Assembly: GCF_019093865.1 (NCBI RefSeq)
Contig: NZ_JABJXD010000003.1
Span: 186,001-250,000 of the forward strand
Origin: Lentibacillus saliphilus
GTDB taxonomy: Bacteria > Bacillota > Bacilli > Bacillales > Amphibacillaceae
Direction of reading: 5' to 3'
Length of the DNA: 64,000 nt
Of the stretch, positions 50,282 through 60,407 are shown one piece after another. The notes below the pieces were generated by a model that was not told where the DNA came from, did not search any database, and saw only the letters and a list, made by a program, of their open reading frames with translations. Positions within the stretch are counted from its first letter, which is position 1. Every line of letters begins with the position of its first letter. A program made the translations under genes and the position numbers.

Positions 50282-51805
50282 TTATACGTTTTTGTTCCCT
50301 TGTATGTCTTCTAACGAACGACGTTCTTCTTCTAAAAGCTTTTTTAAATGCTTCTTACTTTTGCGTGATACGAGTATATAAAGAACATCTTGTTGTTCAA
50401 TCACTGTCTGGCCATTTGGTGTAATAATATTTCCCTTCCTAATAATGGCATTAATGAGGGAATTTTCGGGGAGAACTAAATGCTCAAGAGATTGACCAAC
50501 AATCCTATTATGCTGTGACACATGATATTCTACCATCTCGACGTTCGCTTTACCAATGGATATGAGTTCAAGCGAATGTAACGGCTTAGAAACTTTCTTT
50601 TCTTCAAGACCAAGTCTATCCGCCACATAAGTAATTGTTGATCCTTGAACGAGGGTTGACGTAAGTACAACGAAAAAAACAATGTTGAAGATCACTTGAC
50701 TATTCTCAAGATTAGCGAGCATAGGAAAAATCGCCAAGACAATTGGCACCGCTCCCCGAAGCCCTGCCCATGACAAGAACAGTTTCTCTTTTACTGTGTA
50801 ACGGGACTTGATTAAATTGGTAAATACAGCAATAGGACGTGCAACAAACATAAGAACAAGCGATATGATTAAACCACTTAACACATTCGTGAGTGTAAAT
50901 AAGTTATGAGGAAACACGAATAATCCAAGGATGACGAACATGATGATTTGAGCCATCCAAGCAAAGCCTCCTGAAAAGCTAACGACTGAATAACGGTACG
51001 TCAAGTCCTCAGCATTCCCAATCATGATACCAGCGATATAAACGGCAAGGAGACCACTCGCATCAAATAAAGATGTGATTCCATATGTTAAAAAGGAAAA
51101 AGCGATCGCAAACAACGGATATAAGCCGCTCGAATCAAGGTTGATCACATTAATCGCCTTACTCCCTAATTTACCAATCACAAGGCCGAGAAAAAGCCCC
51201 ATCCCCATCTGCCAAAAGAAAAAGGCTATTAAAGAACCGATCCCTGCCTGGTCATTCGTCAACAGTTGAATGACGGATATCGTTAAAAACATTGCCATAG
51301 GATCATTCGAACCGGATTCTGCTTCTAACGTTGACTTCATTTTAATTTGTATATTTTTATCCTTTAAGACCGAAAATACTGCCGCAGCATCTGTTGAACC
51401 AATAATGGCTCCTACAAGAAATCCCTCAAGCCATGTAAAATCTAAAATAAATTTAGCAGCAACAGCGACAACTGCACTCGTTGTAAAAACACCAAGTGTT
51501 GCCATAATCGTTGCTGCTGGTAGGACTGGTTTAACGTGTGACCATTTTGTTTGTAGCCCGCCCTCAAACAAAATAATCACGAGTGCAAAAACACCGATCA
51601 GTTGAGCAACCGCCGCATTATCGAAGTAAATAATGTCAAGACCGTCACTTCCTGTGATCATTCCGACGAGTATAAACAAAACCAGGGTCGGCACACCGAG
51701 TCGCGAAGAAAATTTTGTAATAATAACACTAACGATTAATAACAACGCAAATAAAAGGATAATTTGATTTGATTGTATTAATTCTTGTATGGTGCTGTCC
51801 TCCAA
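50282..51805 (-). CDS. CPA-type K+/Na+:proton antiporter with TrkA_C domain
   Basis: 507 residues: twelve or thirteen membrane helices at about 1-390, with EAESGSNDPMAMFL near 163 (the antiporter ND motif) and AGLRGAVPIVLAIFP near 345, then a TrkA_C regulatory domain (about 410-490, RIVGQSLEHLVLPENSLINA). It resembles NhaP2/CvrA potassium/proton antiporters. The frame opens with TTG at 51805, but the only good GGAGG lies inside it and points to ATA at 51790 eight bases later, so the true start is uncertain. This gene is not at this place in B. subtilis. Confidence 0.9.
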   Translation of the reverse strand: MEDSTIQELIQSNQIILLFALLLIVSVIITKFSSRLGVPTLVLFILVGMITGSDGLDIIYFDNAAVAQLIGVFALVIILFEGGLQTKWSHVKPVLPAATIMATLGVFTTSAVVAVAAKFILDFTWLEGFLVGAIIGSTDAAAVFSVLKDKNIQIKMKSTLEAESGSNDPMAMFLTISVIQLLTNDQAGIGSLIAFFFWQMGMGLFLGLVIGKLGSKAINVINLDSSGLYPLFAIAFSFLTYGITSLFDASGLLAVYIAGIMIGNAEDLTYRYSVVSFSGGFAWMAQIIMFVILGLFVFPHNLFTLTNVLSGLIISLVLMFVARPIAVFTNLIKSRYTVKEKLFLSWAGLRGAVPIVLAIFPMLANLENSQVIFNIVFFVVLTSTLVQGSTITYVADRLGLEEKKVSKPLHSLELISIGKANVEMVEYHVSQHNRIVGQSLEHLVLPENSLINAIIRKGNIITPNGQTVIEQQDVLYILVSRKSKKHLKKLLEEERRSLEDIQGNKNV

Positions 51806-51930
51806 TCTATGGGTTGTCTAACAGTGATTAACTGACTGTCCTCTATGTCAAGTATAGCAAACCCGTGACAAAGAGACATCTTTATAAATTGACGCTTCAA
51901 ATGGTAGCCTAGATTAGCTGAATTGTGCGC

Positions 51931-51958
51931 ACCCGATAAGCTCTGATTACATACGCTA
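51931..51958 (+). promoter_or_regulatory. Candidate sigma-K promoter of gerE
   Basis: ACC, a 16-base spacer, then CATACGCTA match the sigma-K pattern (AC at -35 and CATANNNTA at -10). It is 62 bases before the gerE start, and gerE is a known sigma-K gene in B. subtilis. Confidence 0.6.
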
Positions 51959-52019
51959 TTAGTGACTAAATAATGTCCCTCAAACATGCGGTTCTATGTC
52001 AGCAAGGAGGGGTTAACAT

Positions 52020-52244
52020 TTGGAGGACAACACGTACAAACCGAAGCAGCTACTAACCAAACGTGAAAAAGAAGTATTCGAGCTCCTGGTACAAGATAAT
52101 ACAACAAAGGACATTGCCCAGGAATTGTTTATATCAGAGAAAACTGTTCGTAACCATATTTCCAATGCCATACAAAAGCTGGGTGTCAAGGGGCGTTCAC
52201 AAGCTGTGATAGAGCTTATCCGAATGGGTGAACTCAAGCTTTAA
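52020..52244 (+). CDS. gerE: Spore coat transcription regulator GerE
   Basis: 74 residues, exactly the family length, essentially one LuxR-type helix-turn-helix: LTKREKEVFELLVQDNTTKD, then LFISEKTVRNHISNAIQKLG. GerE is the last regulator of the mother-cell cascade and controls coat genes with sigma-K RNA polymerase. The TTG start follows AAGGAGGGG. It is transcribed against its neighbours, as in B. subtilis. Confidence 0.97.
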   Translation: MEDNTYKPKQLLTKREKEVFELLVQDNTTKDIAQELFISEKTVRNHISNAIQKLGVKGRSQAVIELIRMGELKL

Positions 52245-52250
52245 CGTGTG

Positions 52251-52279
52251 ACCGGCTTTCCATAACAAGGAAAGCCGGT
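52251..52279 (+). terminator. Terminator after gerE
   Basis: ACCGGCTTTCC / GGAAAGCCGGT with a 7-base loop, then TCTTTTTTT, 7 bases after the stop. Confidence 0.93.
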
Positions 52280-52321
52280 TCTTTTTTTGAACAACATATT
52301 TAAAGGGTCATTTCCCTTTTA

Positions 52322-52765
52322 TTAGCCTTTCATTAACAGACGTTTCACATCATCGTTTAATGGAACGGGCTTACCTGTATGGCGATTGACATAAACAAGT
52401 CTACCCCTCCCCGTCAAGCAAATGGCATCTACCGCATTTATTGCCATGTAATGAAGATCAACTGACGTCGTCCCTACCTGGTGAGCCTTAACATACACAT
52501 TGATCCGATCATCAAAATACATCTGCTTATGATAATCACATTGCAAATCAGCAACAACCGGAACCCCATTCTGCTCAGTTTCTTTAGAAAAGAGATTTAG
52601 AGATTTTAGAAATTCAATTCTCGCCTCTTCAAAGTATGTGAATGCGGATACATTATTGACATGCCCGAACATATCGGTCTCAGAGAAGCGAATCTTGATG
52701 GGGATTGAAAACGAAAATTCCTCACGCCAAGTGGCCATATTTTCGATATAAGCAATTGATTTCAA
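52322..52765 (-). CDS. ysmA: Hotdog-fold acyl-CoA thioesterase YsmA
   Basis: 147 residues. 4HBT pattern: IRFSETDMFGHVNNVSAFTYFEEARIEFL near 25-53 with the catalytic Asp and the hydrated loop, and YHKQMYFDDRINVYV near 79. It probably hydrolyses acyl-CoAs; the substrate is not known. The TTG start at 52765 follows AAGGATGG; the inner ATG has no site. Confidence 0.88.
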   Translation of the reverse strand: MKSIAYIENMATWREEFSFSIPIKIRFSETDMFGHVNNVSAFTYFEEARIEFLKSLNLFSKETEQNGVPVVADLQCDYHKQMYFDDRINVYVKAHQVGTTSVDLHYMAINAVDAICLTGRGRLVYVNRHTGKPVPLNDDVKRLLMKG

Positions 52766-52830
52766 GTGAACATTCCATCCTTTTTAAAATGACCCTGACC
52801 AAATGAATAGCCAGGATCATCATGTTTGTA

Positions 52831-53595
52831 TTATAAACTGTCACTACCAAAGAAATTTTTAAATGACTGTATTGTGGTTGCCCGGTTCATAGCTGCTATG
52901 GATGTCGTCAATGGAATGCCTTTTGGACAAACCTGAACACAGTTTTGTGAGTTGCCACACCCCTGAATACCGCCGTCACCCATTAGCCCTTCTAAACGTT
53001 CACTCGCGTTCATGGCACCTGTTGGGTGCGCATTATACAACCGCGGTAACGAAAGTGCAAACGGACCAATAAAATTTGATTTATCATTTACATTCGGACA
53101 CGCTTCGACACAAACACCACATGTCATACATTTTGATAGCTCATATGCCCATTGACGTTGCTTTTCAGGCATACGTGGACCTGGTCCCAGATCATGCGTG
53201 CCGTCAATTGGAATCCATGCCTTCACCTGCTTCATCGCATCAAACATACGCTCACGATCGATCACAAGGTCACGTACGACCGGAAATGTTGACATTGGTT
53301 CAAGCCTTATAGGCTGCTCGAGTTGATCGACAAGTGCCGCACATGACTGACGGGCTGTGCCGTTAATGACCATGGAACAGGCACCACATACTTCTTCGAG
53401 ACAGTTCATATCCCATTGTACTGGGGTTGTACGTTCCCCATTGGCATTAACTGGATTTTTACGTATTTCCATTAATCCAGATATCACATTCATATTAGGG
53501 CGATAAGGCACATTAAATGTCTCTTCGTAAGGAGCAGCGTCTGGGCCATCCTGTCGCGTTATGATAAACGTCACTGTTTTAGCCGCATTCGACAT
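52831..53595 (-). CDS. sdhB: Succinate dehydrogenase iron-sulfur subunit
   Basis: 254 residues. The [2Fe-2S] cysteines lie in CLEEVCGACSMVINGTARQSC (about 64-84), the [4Fe-4S]/[3Fe-4S] sets in CMTCGVCVEACPN near 157 and CGNSQNCVQVCPKGIP near 213. It passes electrons from SdhA to the SdhC haems. It is last in sdhCAB and lies 2 bases after sdhA. Confidence 0.98.
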   Translation of the reverse strand: MSNAAKTVTFIITRQDGPDAAPYEETFNVPYRPNMNVISGLMEIRKNPVNANGERTTPVQWDMNCLEEVCGACSMVINGTARQSCAALVDQLEQPIRLEPMSTFPVVRDLVIDRERMFDAMKQVKAWIPIDGTHDLGPGPRMPEKQRQWAYELSKCMTCGVCVEACPNVNDKSNFIGPFALSLPRLYNAHPTGAMNASERLEGLMGDGGIQGCGNSQNCVQVCPKGIPLTTSIAAMNRATTIQSFKNFFGSDSL

Positions 53596-53597
53596 GA

Positions 53598-55361
53598 TTA
53601 TTTACTCCCTTCGCTTTTTTTCGTGTAATCACGTTTCCGTGGCTCGATAAGCGACACATCCACATCTTCATACGTAAAAACAGGCGCCTGTTTTTCTTTA
53701 TCAAAAGTGGCAATCGTCGTCTTGAGCCATTCTTCGTCATTACGCTCAGGGAACTCAGGCTTATAGTGTGCACCACGGCTTTCATTACGGTTGTATGCCC
53801 CTTGTGTGATCACACGAGCCAGGTGTATCATACCTTCTAACTGACGGGTAAACATAACACCGTGATTACTCCAGCGTGATGTGTCATCCATGCTTATATT
53901 GTTCCAGCGTTCTAACAATTCTTGTAGCTTTTCATCTGTCTGTAATAACTTTTCATTGTTACGAACAACTGTCACATTATCAGTCATCCACTCGCCGAGC
54001 TCTTGATGTAAGGCATAAGCGTTTTCGCCGCCATCCATCTTCATTAATTCTTCAAATTTATCTTTCTCTTCTTGTTCACGATCTTCAAACAATTTAGGTG
54101 ACAAATCCTCAACATGCTTTTCAAGACCATCAATGTATTCAATCGCTTTCGGTCCTGCAACCGAGCCGCCATAAATCGCTGAAAGCAGTGAGTTTGCACC
54201 AAGACGATTCGCACCATGCTGTGAATAATCACATTCACCAGCTGCAAAAATACCAGGAATGTTCGTCATCTGATTATAATCGACCCATAAGCCACCCATT
54301 GAATAATGTACAGCAGGGAAAATTTTCATCGGTACTTTACGTGGATCTTCACCAACAAATTTCTCATAAATTTCGATAATACCACCAAGTTTAATATCCA
54401 ATTCCTTTGGATCTTTATGAGACAAATCGAGATAAACCATATTCTCTCCGTTAATACCGAGCTTCTGATTCACACACACATCGAAAATTTCTCGTGTGGC
54501 AATGTCACGTGGCACAAGGTTGCCATAAGCTGGATATTTTTCTTCAAGGAAGTACCACGGTTCCCCGTCCTTATATGTCCAAACGCGACCACCTTCACCA
54601 CGAGCAGATTCACTCATGAGGCGCAGTTTATCGTCCCCTGGAATCGCAGTTGGGTGAATTTGAATGAATTCGCCATTTGCATATTTGACCCCTTGTTTAT
54701 ACAAAATGCTAGCAGCAGAGCCTGTATTGATAACAGAGTTTGTTGATTTCCCAAAAATGATACCAGGACCACCTGTCGCAATAATCGTTGCATCAGATGG
54801 AAACGATTTAATATCATGAGACACGATATCTTGGGCCACGATTCCTTTGCCCACGCCATCATCATCAATGATTGCTCCGATAAATTCCCAGCTCTCATAC
54901 TTGGTCACGAGACCTTCTACCTCGAAGCGCCTTACTTGTTCATCTAATGCATAAAGAAGTTGCTGTCCTGTCGTTGCACCTGCATATGCAGTCCTGTGAT
55001 GCTGTGTTCCACCGAACCGTCTAAAATCCAAAAGGCCCTCAGGTGTTCGGTTAAACATAACACCCATGCGCTCGAGCAAATGAATAATACCCGGCGCTGC
55101 TTCACACATTGCTTTTACAGGCGGTTGGTTTGCTAAGAAGTCTCCACCATAAACTGTATCATCAAAATGGATTAAAGGAGAATCGCCTTCACCTTTCGTA
55201 TTCACCGCACCATTAATGCCTCCCTGGGCACAAACAGAGTGGGAGCGCTTAACAGGAACGACAGAAAACAGGTCAACCTTAACGCCTGCCTCTGCTGCTT
55301 TGATTGTTGCCATGAGACCAGCGAGCCCTCCGCCAACAACAGCAATTTTACGATTACTCAT
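53598..55361 (-). CDS. sdhA: Succinate dehydrogenase flavoprotein subunit
   Basis: 587 residues. FAD-binding GGGLAGLMATIKAAEAG at the start, the histidyl-FAD region RSHSVCAQGGINGA near 40, HPTAIPGDDKLRLMSESARGEGG near 238 (active site) and GGLWVDYNQMTNIPGIFAAGE near 365. It oxidises succinate on the inner membrane face. Confidence 0.98.
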   Translation of the reverse strand: MSNRKIAVVGGGLAGLMATIKAAEAGVKVDLFSVVPVKRSHSVCAQGGINGAVNTKGEGDSPLIHFDDTVYGGDFLANQPPVKAMCEAAPGIIHLLERMGVMFNRTPEGLLDFRRFGGTQHHRTAYAGATTGQQLLYALDEQVRRFEVEGLVTKYESWEFIGAIIDDDGVGKGIVAQDIVSHDIKSFPSDATIIATGGPGIIFGKSTNSVINTGSAASILYKQGVKYANGEFIQIHPTAIPGDDKLRLMSESARGEGGRVWTYKDGEPWYFLEEKYPAYGNLVPRDIATREIFDVCVNQKLGINGENMVYLDLSHKDPKELDIKLGGIIEIYEKFVGEDPRKVPMKIFPAVHYSMGGLWVDYNQMTNIPGIFAAGECDYSQHGANRLGANSLLSAIYGGSVAGPKAIEYIDGLEKHVEDLSPKLFEDREQEEKDKFEELMKMDGGENAYALHQELGEWMTDNVTVVRNNEKLLQTDEKLQELLERWNNISMDDTSRWSNHGVMFTRQLEGMIHLARVITQGAYNRNESRGAHYKPEFPERNDEEWLKTTIATFDKEKQAPVFTYEDVDVSLIEPRKRDYTKKSEGSK

Positions 55362-55427
55362 AGTAATGATTCACTCCCTATTATCTTTCTAGAAATCATA
55401 TACTGTCTGAATCTCTAAAGTGATTGT

Positions 55428-56048
55428 CTAAATACCGTAAGCAAATTTAATAAGTGACCTTACGCCAATATAACTCAAAGCCAAGAACACACCAATCGTT
55501 GCATATGTAGTCATTTGTTGTGATCGCGGCGTTTGTGTAATGCCCCACGTTACGAAAAAGCTCCAAAGTCCATTAGCAAAATGGAATGTTGTCGATATAA
55601 CCCCAACGATATAAAACCAAAACATGTACGTACTGGATAGAATATCTTCCATCAAATTGTAATTAACATCAACATTTCCAAGACCCGCTTGAACCCTTGT
55701 TTCCCAGACGTGCCAAGCAATAAAAATTAACGTAATAATGCCCGTCAGTCTCTGTAAAAGAAACATCCAATTTCGAAAAAATGAATACTTTACCGGATTG
55801 TTCTTTGCGACAAACACGATATAAACCCCTAAGATCGCGTGGAACAATATTGGCAGGAAAATAACGAAAATTTCCAGAACGACTCTGAACGGCAAGCCTT
55901 CCATAAATGCTGCCGCTTTGTTAAAACTGTCTTCCCCATAAACAGCAAAATGATTCACAATCAAGTGCTGGATAAGGAAAATCCCTATCGGAATGACACC
56001 GAGTAGTGAATGCAGTCTTCTGTAAAAAAACTCGCGTTGCTCCGCCAT
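55428..56048 (-). CDS. sdhC: Succinate dehydrogenase cytochrome b558 subunit
   Basis: 206 residues, five membrane helices, with haem-ligand histidines in IQHLIVNHF near 23-31, FHAILGVYIV near 70, AWHVWETRV near 110 and TTFHFANGLW near 153. It is the single-chain di-haem menaquinone-type anchor of Bacilli. First gene of sdhCAB. Confidence 0.96.
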   Translation of the reverse strand: MAEQREFFYRRLHSLLGVIPIGIFLIQHLIVNHFAVYGEDSFNKAAAFMEGLPFRVVLEIFVIFLPILFHAILGVYIVFVAKNNPVKYSFFRNWMFLLQRLTGIITLIFIAWHVWETRVQAGLGNVDVNYNLMEDILSSTYMFWFYIVGVISTTFHFANGLWSFFVTWGITQTPRSQQMTTYATIGVFLALSYIGVRSLIKFAYGI

Positions 56049-56475
56049 GTTTACCCCCCTCAGTCATCAAGTTGTAATTTTCACTGTACAATGCCCCAAA
56101 AAGATATATGAATAACACATTTTTTGGAAAAACAATGTACAATTTGTGACACATATATTGTACTTGTAAGCTAGCAGACCGTCAAGAAAAGGGCAATGCG
56201 TAAAAGTCTAGTTTCATAAAGTGATTGACTTAAGATTTCTTTCATGACGATCACTTTAAAAAGAAAGGGAAATGATGAATTAACAGCAAGATAAGCTTGC
56301 ATAACAAACCTATTCATTGGATAATGTAAAGTGGCAGCATTCAATCCGTTATTCGGTTTGGTCTGCTTTATTTTATACGCAATTTTATGGGAAACATATA
56401 TTTATTTGAAGGCAACACAGTAACACCCATACTTGCGTCAAGAAACACGTTTGATCGTTAAAGGAGAGGGCACCA
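56049..56475. other. Divergent control region between sdhC and yslB, 427 bases
   Basis: It holds the sdhC promoter (below) and an imperfect repeat AAAGTGAT / ATCACTTT near 56218-56255. I see no gene, and no clear promoter for yslB. Confidence 0.5.
56157..56185 (-). promoter_or_regulatory. Sigma-A promoter of sdhCAB
   Basis: TTGACG, a 17-base spacer and TACAAT on the minus strand, 109 bases before the sdhC start. Confidence 0.8.
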
Positions 56476-56916
56476 ATGGCCAAAAAACATACGAGATTAG
56501 ACATATCAAAGCTTGATCAGCTCAGTACAACAGGTGCTGGGTATGATGTCCTCCGCTATATAAGTCTACCTGACGTCCTAGGCACAGAGGCTGAGACATT
56601 ACTTTATTTTATGGGGAAGAATCTCGCCCGCAAGCTGCAGGCAGAGACGATGCACGACTTATTTTATTTATTTGAAAAGATGGGGTGGGGACGGTTAGAT
56701 TTTGTTAAAGAAAAGCGTAAAGAATTAATCTTCACACTGATGTCAGATGCGGTCGTTCAACGATTAAAGGCCCCTTTTGAAGCAGACTTCCGCTTAGAGG
56801 CCGGTTTTTTATCAGAGACGTTGGGAATGATTAAAGGTCGGACATGTGAATGTTCAGAATCAGTGAATCCAAAAATTCATCAAGTCGTGTTCACCGTCGT
56901 CTATACAGATATTTAA
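56476..56916 (+). CDS. yslB: DUF2507 protein YslB
   Basis: 146 residues. The conserved pattern GYDVLRYISLPDVLG near 23, YFMGKNLARKL near 46, FRLEAGFLSETLG near 100 and GRTCECSESV near 116 is that of the V4R-like DUF2507 family. Function unknown. It diverges from sdhC as in B. subtilis. AAAGGAG precedes the ATG. Confidence 0.92.
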   Translation: MAKKHTRLDISKLDQLSTTGAGYDVLRYISLPDVLGTEAETLLYFMGKNLARKLQAETMHDLFYLFEKMGWGRLDFVKEKRKELIFTLMSDAVVQRLKAPFEADFRLEAGFLSETLGMIKGRTCECSESVNPKIHQVVFTVVYTDI

Positions 56917-56932
56917 TACAGATATTTAAGCA

Positions 56933-58711
56933 TCATTGAACCTTATTAAGGTGATCATGTATATCTTTTGCAACGGGTTCAGGAATGCCGAGCTTCATCA
57001 GTTCCTCAGGCATCGCCGCCTTGATCTCATTAATTGTCTTATAATGCTGTAATAGCAGTCTGCGTCTTTTAGGACCAACACCTGGGATATGATCAAGCTC
57101 AGACTGAATTAAATTTTTTCCGCGCAGCTGTCTGTGAAATGTAATTGCAAAGCGATGAACCTCATCCTGAATGCGTTGCACGAGATAAAAAGCTGGAGAT
57201 TGTCGATCCAATCCGATTACCTCTGGCGGCATACCATAAAGTAATTCACTCGTTTTATGCTTGTCATCTTTAACAAGACCACACAAAGGAATGTCTAAAC
57301 CGAGTTCATTTTCTAACACATCAATTGCTGCACTCATTTGCCCTTTACCTCCATCCACAACAATCAGGTCAGGTAACGGGCGCTGTTCCTTTAAAACCCG
57401 CGTATAGCGTCTACGAACAACTTCACGCATCGTTTCATAGTCATCAGGGCCTTTCACATCTTTAATCTTAAATTTCCGGTATTCCTTTTTATCTGGACGA
57501 CCATTCGTAAATACAATCATTGCTGAAACAGGGTCGGTGCCTTGAATATTAGAGTTATCAAATGCCTCAATTCGTAATGGTGTTTCAATATACAAATGCT
57601 CTCCTAACTGCTCCACTGCTTTAATGGTACGCTCCTCATCACGCTCAATCATCGAAAATTTCTCTTCTATTGCAATCTGCGCGTTTTCCATCGCAAGTTC
57701 AACCAACTCTTTTTTACGACCGCGATAAGGTGTATGAACATGAACATCAAGCAATTGTTCTAACATGTCGACATTCGTACCGAGCGGCACAAGTATTTCT
57801 CGCGGTTTAATATGGTTCTGATGAAGGTAAAACCGTCCTATATAACTTAAAAACACTTCATCGACATCATCAAAAAACGGAAAGATTGCTACATCTCTTT
57901 CAATAAGCTTACCTTGTCTGACGAAAAAGACTTGAATACACATCCAGCCTTTATCGAAACTGTATCCAAAGATATCGCGGTCTTTCTGGTCATTTAGCGT
58001 CATTTTCTGCTGTTCCATAACGATTTCTATATGTTGAATCTGATCGCGTAATTCTTTGGCACGTTCAAAATTAAGTGCCTCACTCGCTGTGTCCATCTTC
58101 TTCTTTAAATTTTGTTTGATGCCTTTATAGCCTCCATGTAAAAATGAGGATATATCTTTAATAATAGCATCATAGCTTTCTTTCTTTGGTGGATTTGGAC
58201 TGCAAGCTAAGCATTGATTCATGTGATAATACAAACAAGGACGGCCAGGTGGATTATTGCATTTGCGTAAAGGATATAATCGATCAAGGAGCTTTTTCGT
58301 CTCACGTGCTGCTAATACGTTTGGATATGGACCAAAATATTTGCCCTTATCTTTTTTGATGTTCCTCGTAATTAAAAGACGTGGATGTCGTTCATCTGTA
58401 ATTTTTAAATACGGATAGCTTTTGTCATCCTTGAGTAATACATTATATTTTGGATCATATTTTTTAATTAAATTCATTTCTAAAATAAGTGCTTCGATCT
58501 CTGTACTTGTGACAATGTATTCGAAGTCTTTAATTTCTTGCACGAGACGTTGTGTTTTTTGATCATTGGCACCTGTAAAATAAGACCGGACGCGATTTCG
58601 AAGTTTTTTAGACTTGCCTACATATATGACTGTCCCGTGTTTATCTTTCATTAGGTAACAGCCTGGTTGAAGTGGCAATACGGCTAATTTATCTTTTATC
58701 GTTTGATTCAT
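56933..58711 (-). CDS. uvrC: Excinuclease ABC subunit UvrC
   Basis: 592 residues. N-terminal GIY-YIG nuclease ([20 protein letters not shown] near 12-31), a cysteine cluster near 165 ([20 protein letters not shown]), UVR domain near 197-232, an RNase H-like nuclease ([20 protein letters not shown] near 370) and C-terminal helix-hairpin-helix ([18 protein letters not shown] near 535). It makes both incisions in nucleotide excision repair. The ATG at 58711 gives the usual start. Confidence 0.98.
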   Translation of the reverse strand: MNQTIKDKLAVLPLQPGCYLMKDKHGTVIYVGKSKKLRNRVRSYFTGANDQKTQRLVQEIKDFEYIVTSTEIEALILEMNLIKKYDPKYNVLLKDDKSYPYLKITDERHPRLLITRNIKKDKGKYFGPYPNVLAARETKKLLDRLYPLRKCNNPPGRPCLYYHMNQCLACSPNPPKKESYDAIIKDISSFLHGGYKGIKQNLKKKMDTASEALNFERAKELRDQIQHIEIVMEQQKMTLNDQKDRDIFGYSFDKGWMCIQVFFVRQGKLIERDVAIFPFFDDVDEVFLSYIGRFYLHQNHIKPREILVPLGTNVDMLEQLLDVHVHTPYRGRKKELVELAMENAQIAIEEKFSMIERDEERTIKAVEQLGEHLYIETPLRIEAFDNSNIQGTDPVSAMIVFTNGRPDKKEYRKFKIKDVKGPDDYETMREVVRRRYTRVLKEQRPLPDLIVVDGGKGQMSAAIDVLENELGLDIPLCGLVKDDKHKTSELLYGMPPEVIGLDRQSPAFYLVQRIQDEVHRFAITFHRQLRGKNLIQSELDHIPGVGPKRRRLLLQHYKTINEIKAAMPEELMKLGIPEPVAKDIHDHLNKVQ

Positions 58712-58746
58712 AATATATTCATTCCTTATAAAAGATGAGAAAACAA

Positions 58747-58781
58747 AGTAACCCTTGTTACAAACGCAACAAGGGGTTACT
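58747..58781 (-). terminator. Terminator between trxA and uvrC
   Basis: AGTAACCC...GTT and AAC...GGGTTACT arms pair nearly fully around a 7-base loop; TTTGTTTT follows on the minus strand. It is 156 bases beyond trxA. Confidence 0.75.
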
Positions 58782-58937
58782 GGTTCAATCACGTCCTTTC
58801 ACCGCATGAACATGAACAAGAAGTAAAACTCACTTGAACATATGCGGGGGGACATGTTCATTCGCGTTAATGGACAGACCGTCTAAGACAACGTCATACC
58901 AAGAAGGTTTATAGACATTTCTTAGTGCCTACTCACA

Positions 58938-59252
58938 TTAAGCGTGTTTGTTAATCACATCAACAAGTGCTTCTTTAGGCTGGAAGCCAACCACTTGGTC
59001 AACGACATTACCGTCTTTGAACAACAATAGAGTTGGGATGCTCATAACACCGAATTTTCCTGCTGTTTCTTGATTCTCATCTACGTCAAGCTTAACAATT
59101 TTAACTTTATCGCTAAGTTCTGCATCGATGTCTTCCAATACAGGTGCAATCATTTTGCAAGGGCCACACCATGGTGCCCAAAAGTCAGCTAAAACAAGAC
59201 CTTCAGCAGTTTCAGCTGCAAAGTTTTGGTCGGTTACATTCACAATTGCCAT
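58938..59252 (-). CDS. trxA: Thioredoxin
   Basis: 104 residues with the active site WCGPC at 28-32, the structural cis-proline in MSIPTLLLF and the end-loop GFQPKEAL. It reduces protein disulfides in the cytoplasm. It is preceded by its own promoter. Confidence 0.98.
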   Translation of the reverse strand: MAIVNVTDQNFAAETAEGLVLADFWAPWCGPCKMIAPVLEDIDAELSDKVKIVKLDVDENQETAGKFGVMSIPTLLLFKDGNVVDQVVGFQPKEALVDVINKHA

Positions 59253-59285
59253 TTAAAGTCCTCCTTTTTCATAAACTCTAGATTG

Positions 59286-59294
59286 AGTATATCA
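59286..59294 (-). promoter_or_regulatory. Extended -10 of a trxA promoter
   Basis: TGATATACT on the minus strand, 34 bases before the start codon; the -35 is weak. Confidence 0.45.
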
Positions 59295-59354
59295 CCGTTA
59301 GTATGACCATGCTAATAGTTTGCTTATGCATTTACCAACTCATTTGAAACACTG

Positions 59355-60341
59355 TTAAACACCTTGAGACTGTTTAAGTTGTTTCACTTCTTCTATTAAC
59401 ATTGGAATGATGTCAAACAGATCACCGACAATACCATAGTCCGCCACATTAAAGATGTTAGATTCCGGATCCTTATTAATGGCAACAATGACTTTCGAGT
59501 TTGACATGCCAGCCAGATGTTGAATAGCTCCAGAAATACCTACTGCAATGTACAAGTCCGGTGTAACGACTTTTCCTGTCTGACCGATCTGCAAAGAGTA
59601 ATCACAATACTCCGCATCACATGCACCACGTGACGCCCCTACTGCACCACCTAATAATTCGGCAAGCTCATAAAGTGGTTTAAACCCTTCTGCACTTTTA
59701 ACACCACGCCCACCGGCGATAATAACGTTTGCTTCTGACAGATCAACACCTTCTGAAGCTTTACGTATAACATCTTTAATAACAGTTCGTAAATCACCAA
59801 TATCAACAGCTTGCGATGTGATTTCTCCGTAACGAGCATCATCTCTTTCTAAAGCAGGCAAATTGTTTGGACGAATAGTAGCAAAAATGATTCCATCGGT
59901 AATGACCTTTTTTTCAAAGGCTTTTCCAGAATAAATTGGCCTTGTGAAAACTGTTTGATCACCAACAATTTCAATATCTGTCACATCTGATATTAACCCT
60001 GTTTGTAGTCGGCTTGCTAGCTTCGGAGATAAATCCTTACCAACCGATGTATGTCCCATGATAATTACATCAGGTGACACATCGTCGATTACCGCCAAAG
60101 CAGCTTGACTATACCCCTCAGACGTATAGGCTTCCAATTTCTCATGAACGACTGTTATGACGCGATCTGCACCATAATAAATCATTTCCTTTGCTTGAGC
60201 TTCAAGATTGCCATGGCCACATAATAAGCCGATGACTTCTCCATCAGAATTCATTTTTTTTGCAGCTGCAACTGCCTCAAACGACACATTCCTTAGTTCA
60301 CCGTCTTTAGTTTCTCCAATAACAAGTAATTTATCACTCAT
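59355..60341 (-). CDS. etfA: Electron transfer flavoprotein alpha subunit
   Basis: 328 residues. The C-terminal FAD domain has GGRGVKSAEGFKPLYELA near 208, GASRGACDAEYCDYSLQIGQTGKVV near 236 and ISGAIQHLAGM near 270. With EtfB it accepts electrons from acyl-CoA dehydrogenases. Confidence 0.97.
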   Translation of the reverse strand: MSDKLLVIGETKDGELRNVSFEAVAAAKKMNSDGEVIGLLCGHGNLEAQAKEMIYYGADRVITVVHEKLEAYTSEGYSQAALAVIDDVSPDVIIMGHTSVGKDLSPKLASRLQTGLISDVTDIEIVGDQTVFTRPIYSGKAFEKKVITDGIIFATIRPNNLPALERDDARYGEITSQAVDIGDLRTVIKDVIRKASEGVDLSEANVIIAGGRGVKSAEGFKPLYELAELLGGAVGASRGACDAEYCDYSLQIGQTGKVVTPDLYIAVGISGAIQHLAGMSNSKVIVAINKDPESNIFNVADYGIVGDLFDIIPMLIEEVKQLKQSQGV

Positions 60342-60407
60342 ATTCAGCTTCCCCCTTCTGTCTTTACATGTTCATATGAAAAAGAAGTTGTCATGCTCTC
60401 TGCTCAT

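Noticed and set aside
51806-52019. c-di-AMP or other riboswitch before the antiporter
   Set aside because: No conserved ydaO/yuaA core is visible in the leader; only a -10-like TATACT is seen.
56218-56255. Terminator or operator in the sdhC-yslB gap
   Set aside because: AAAGTGAT/ATCACTTT is short with a long loop and no T-run; support is too weak for a feature.
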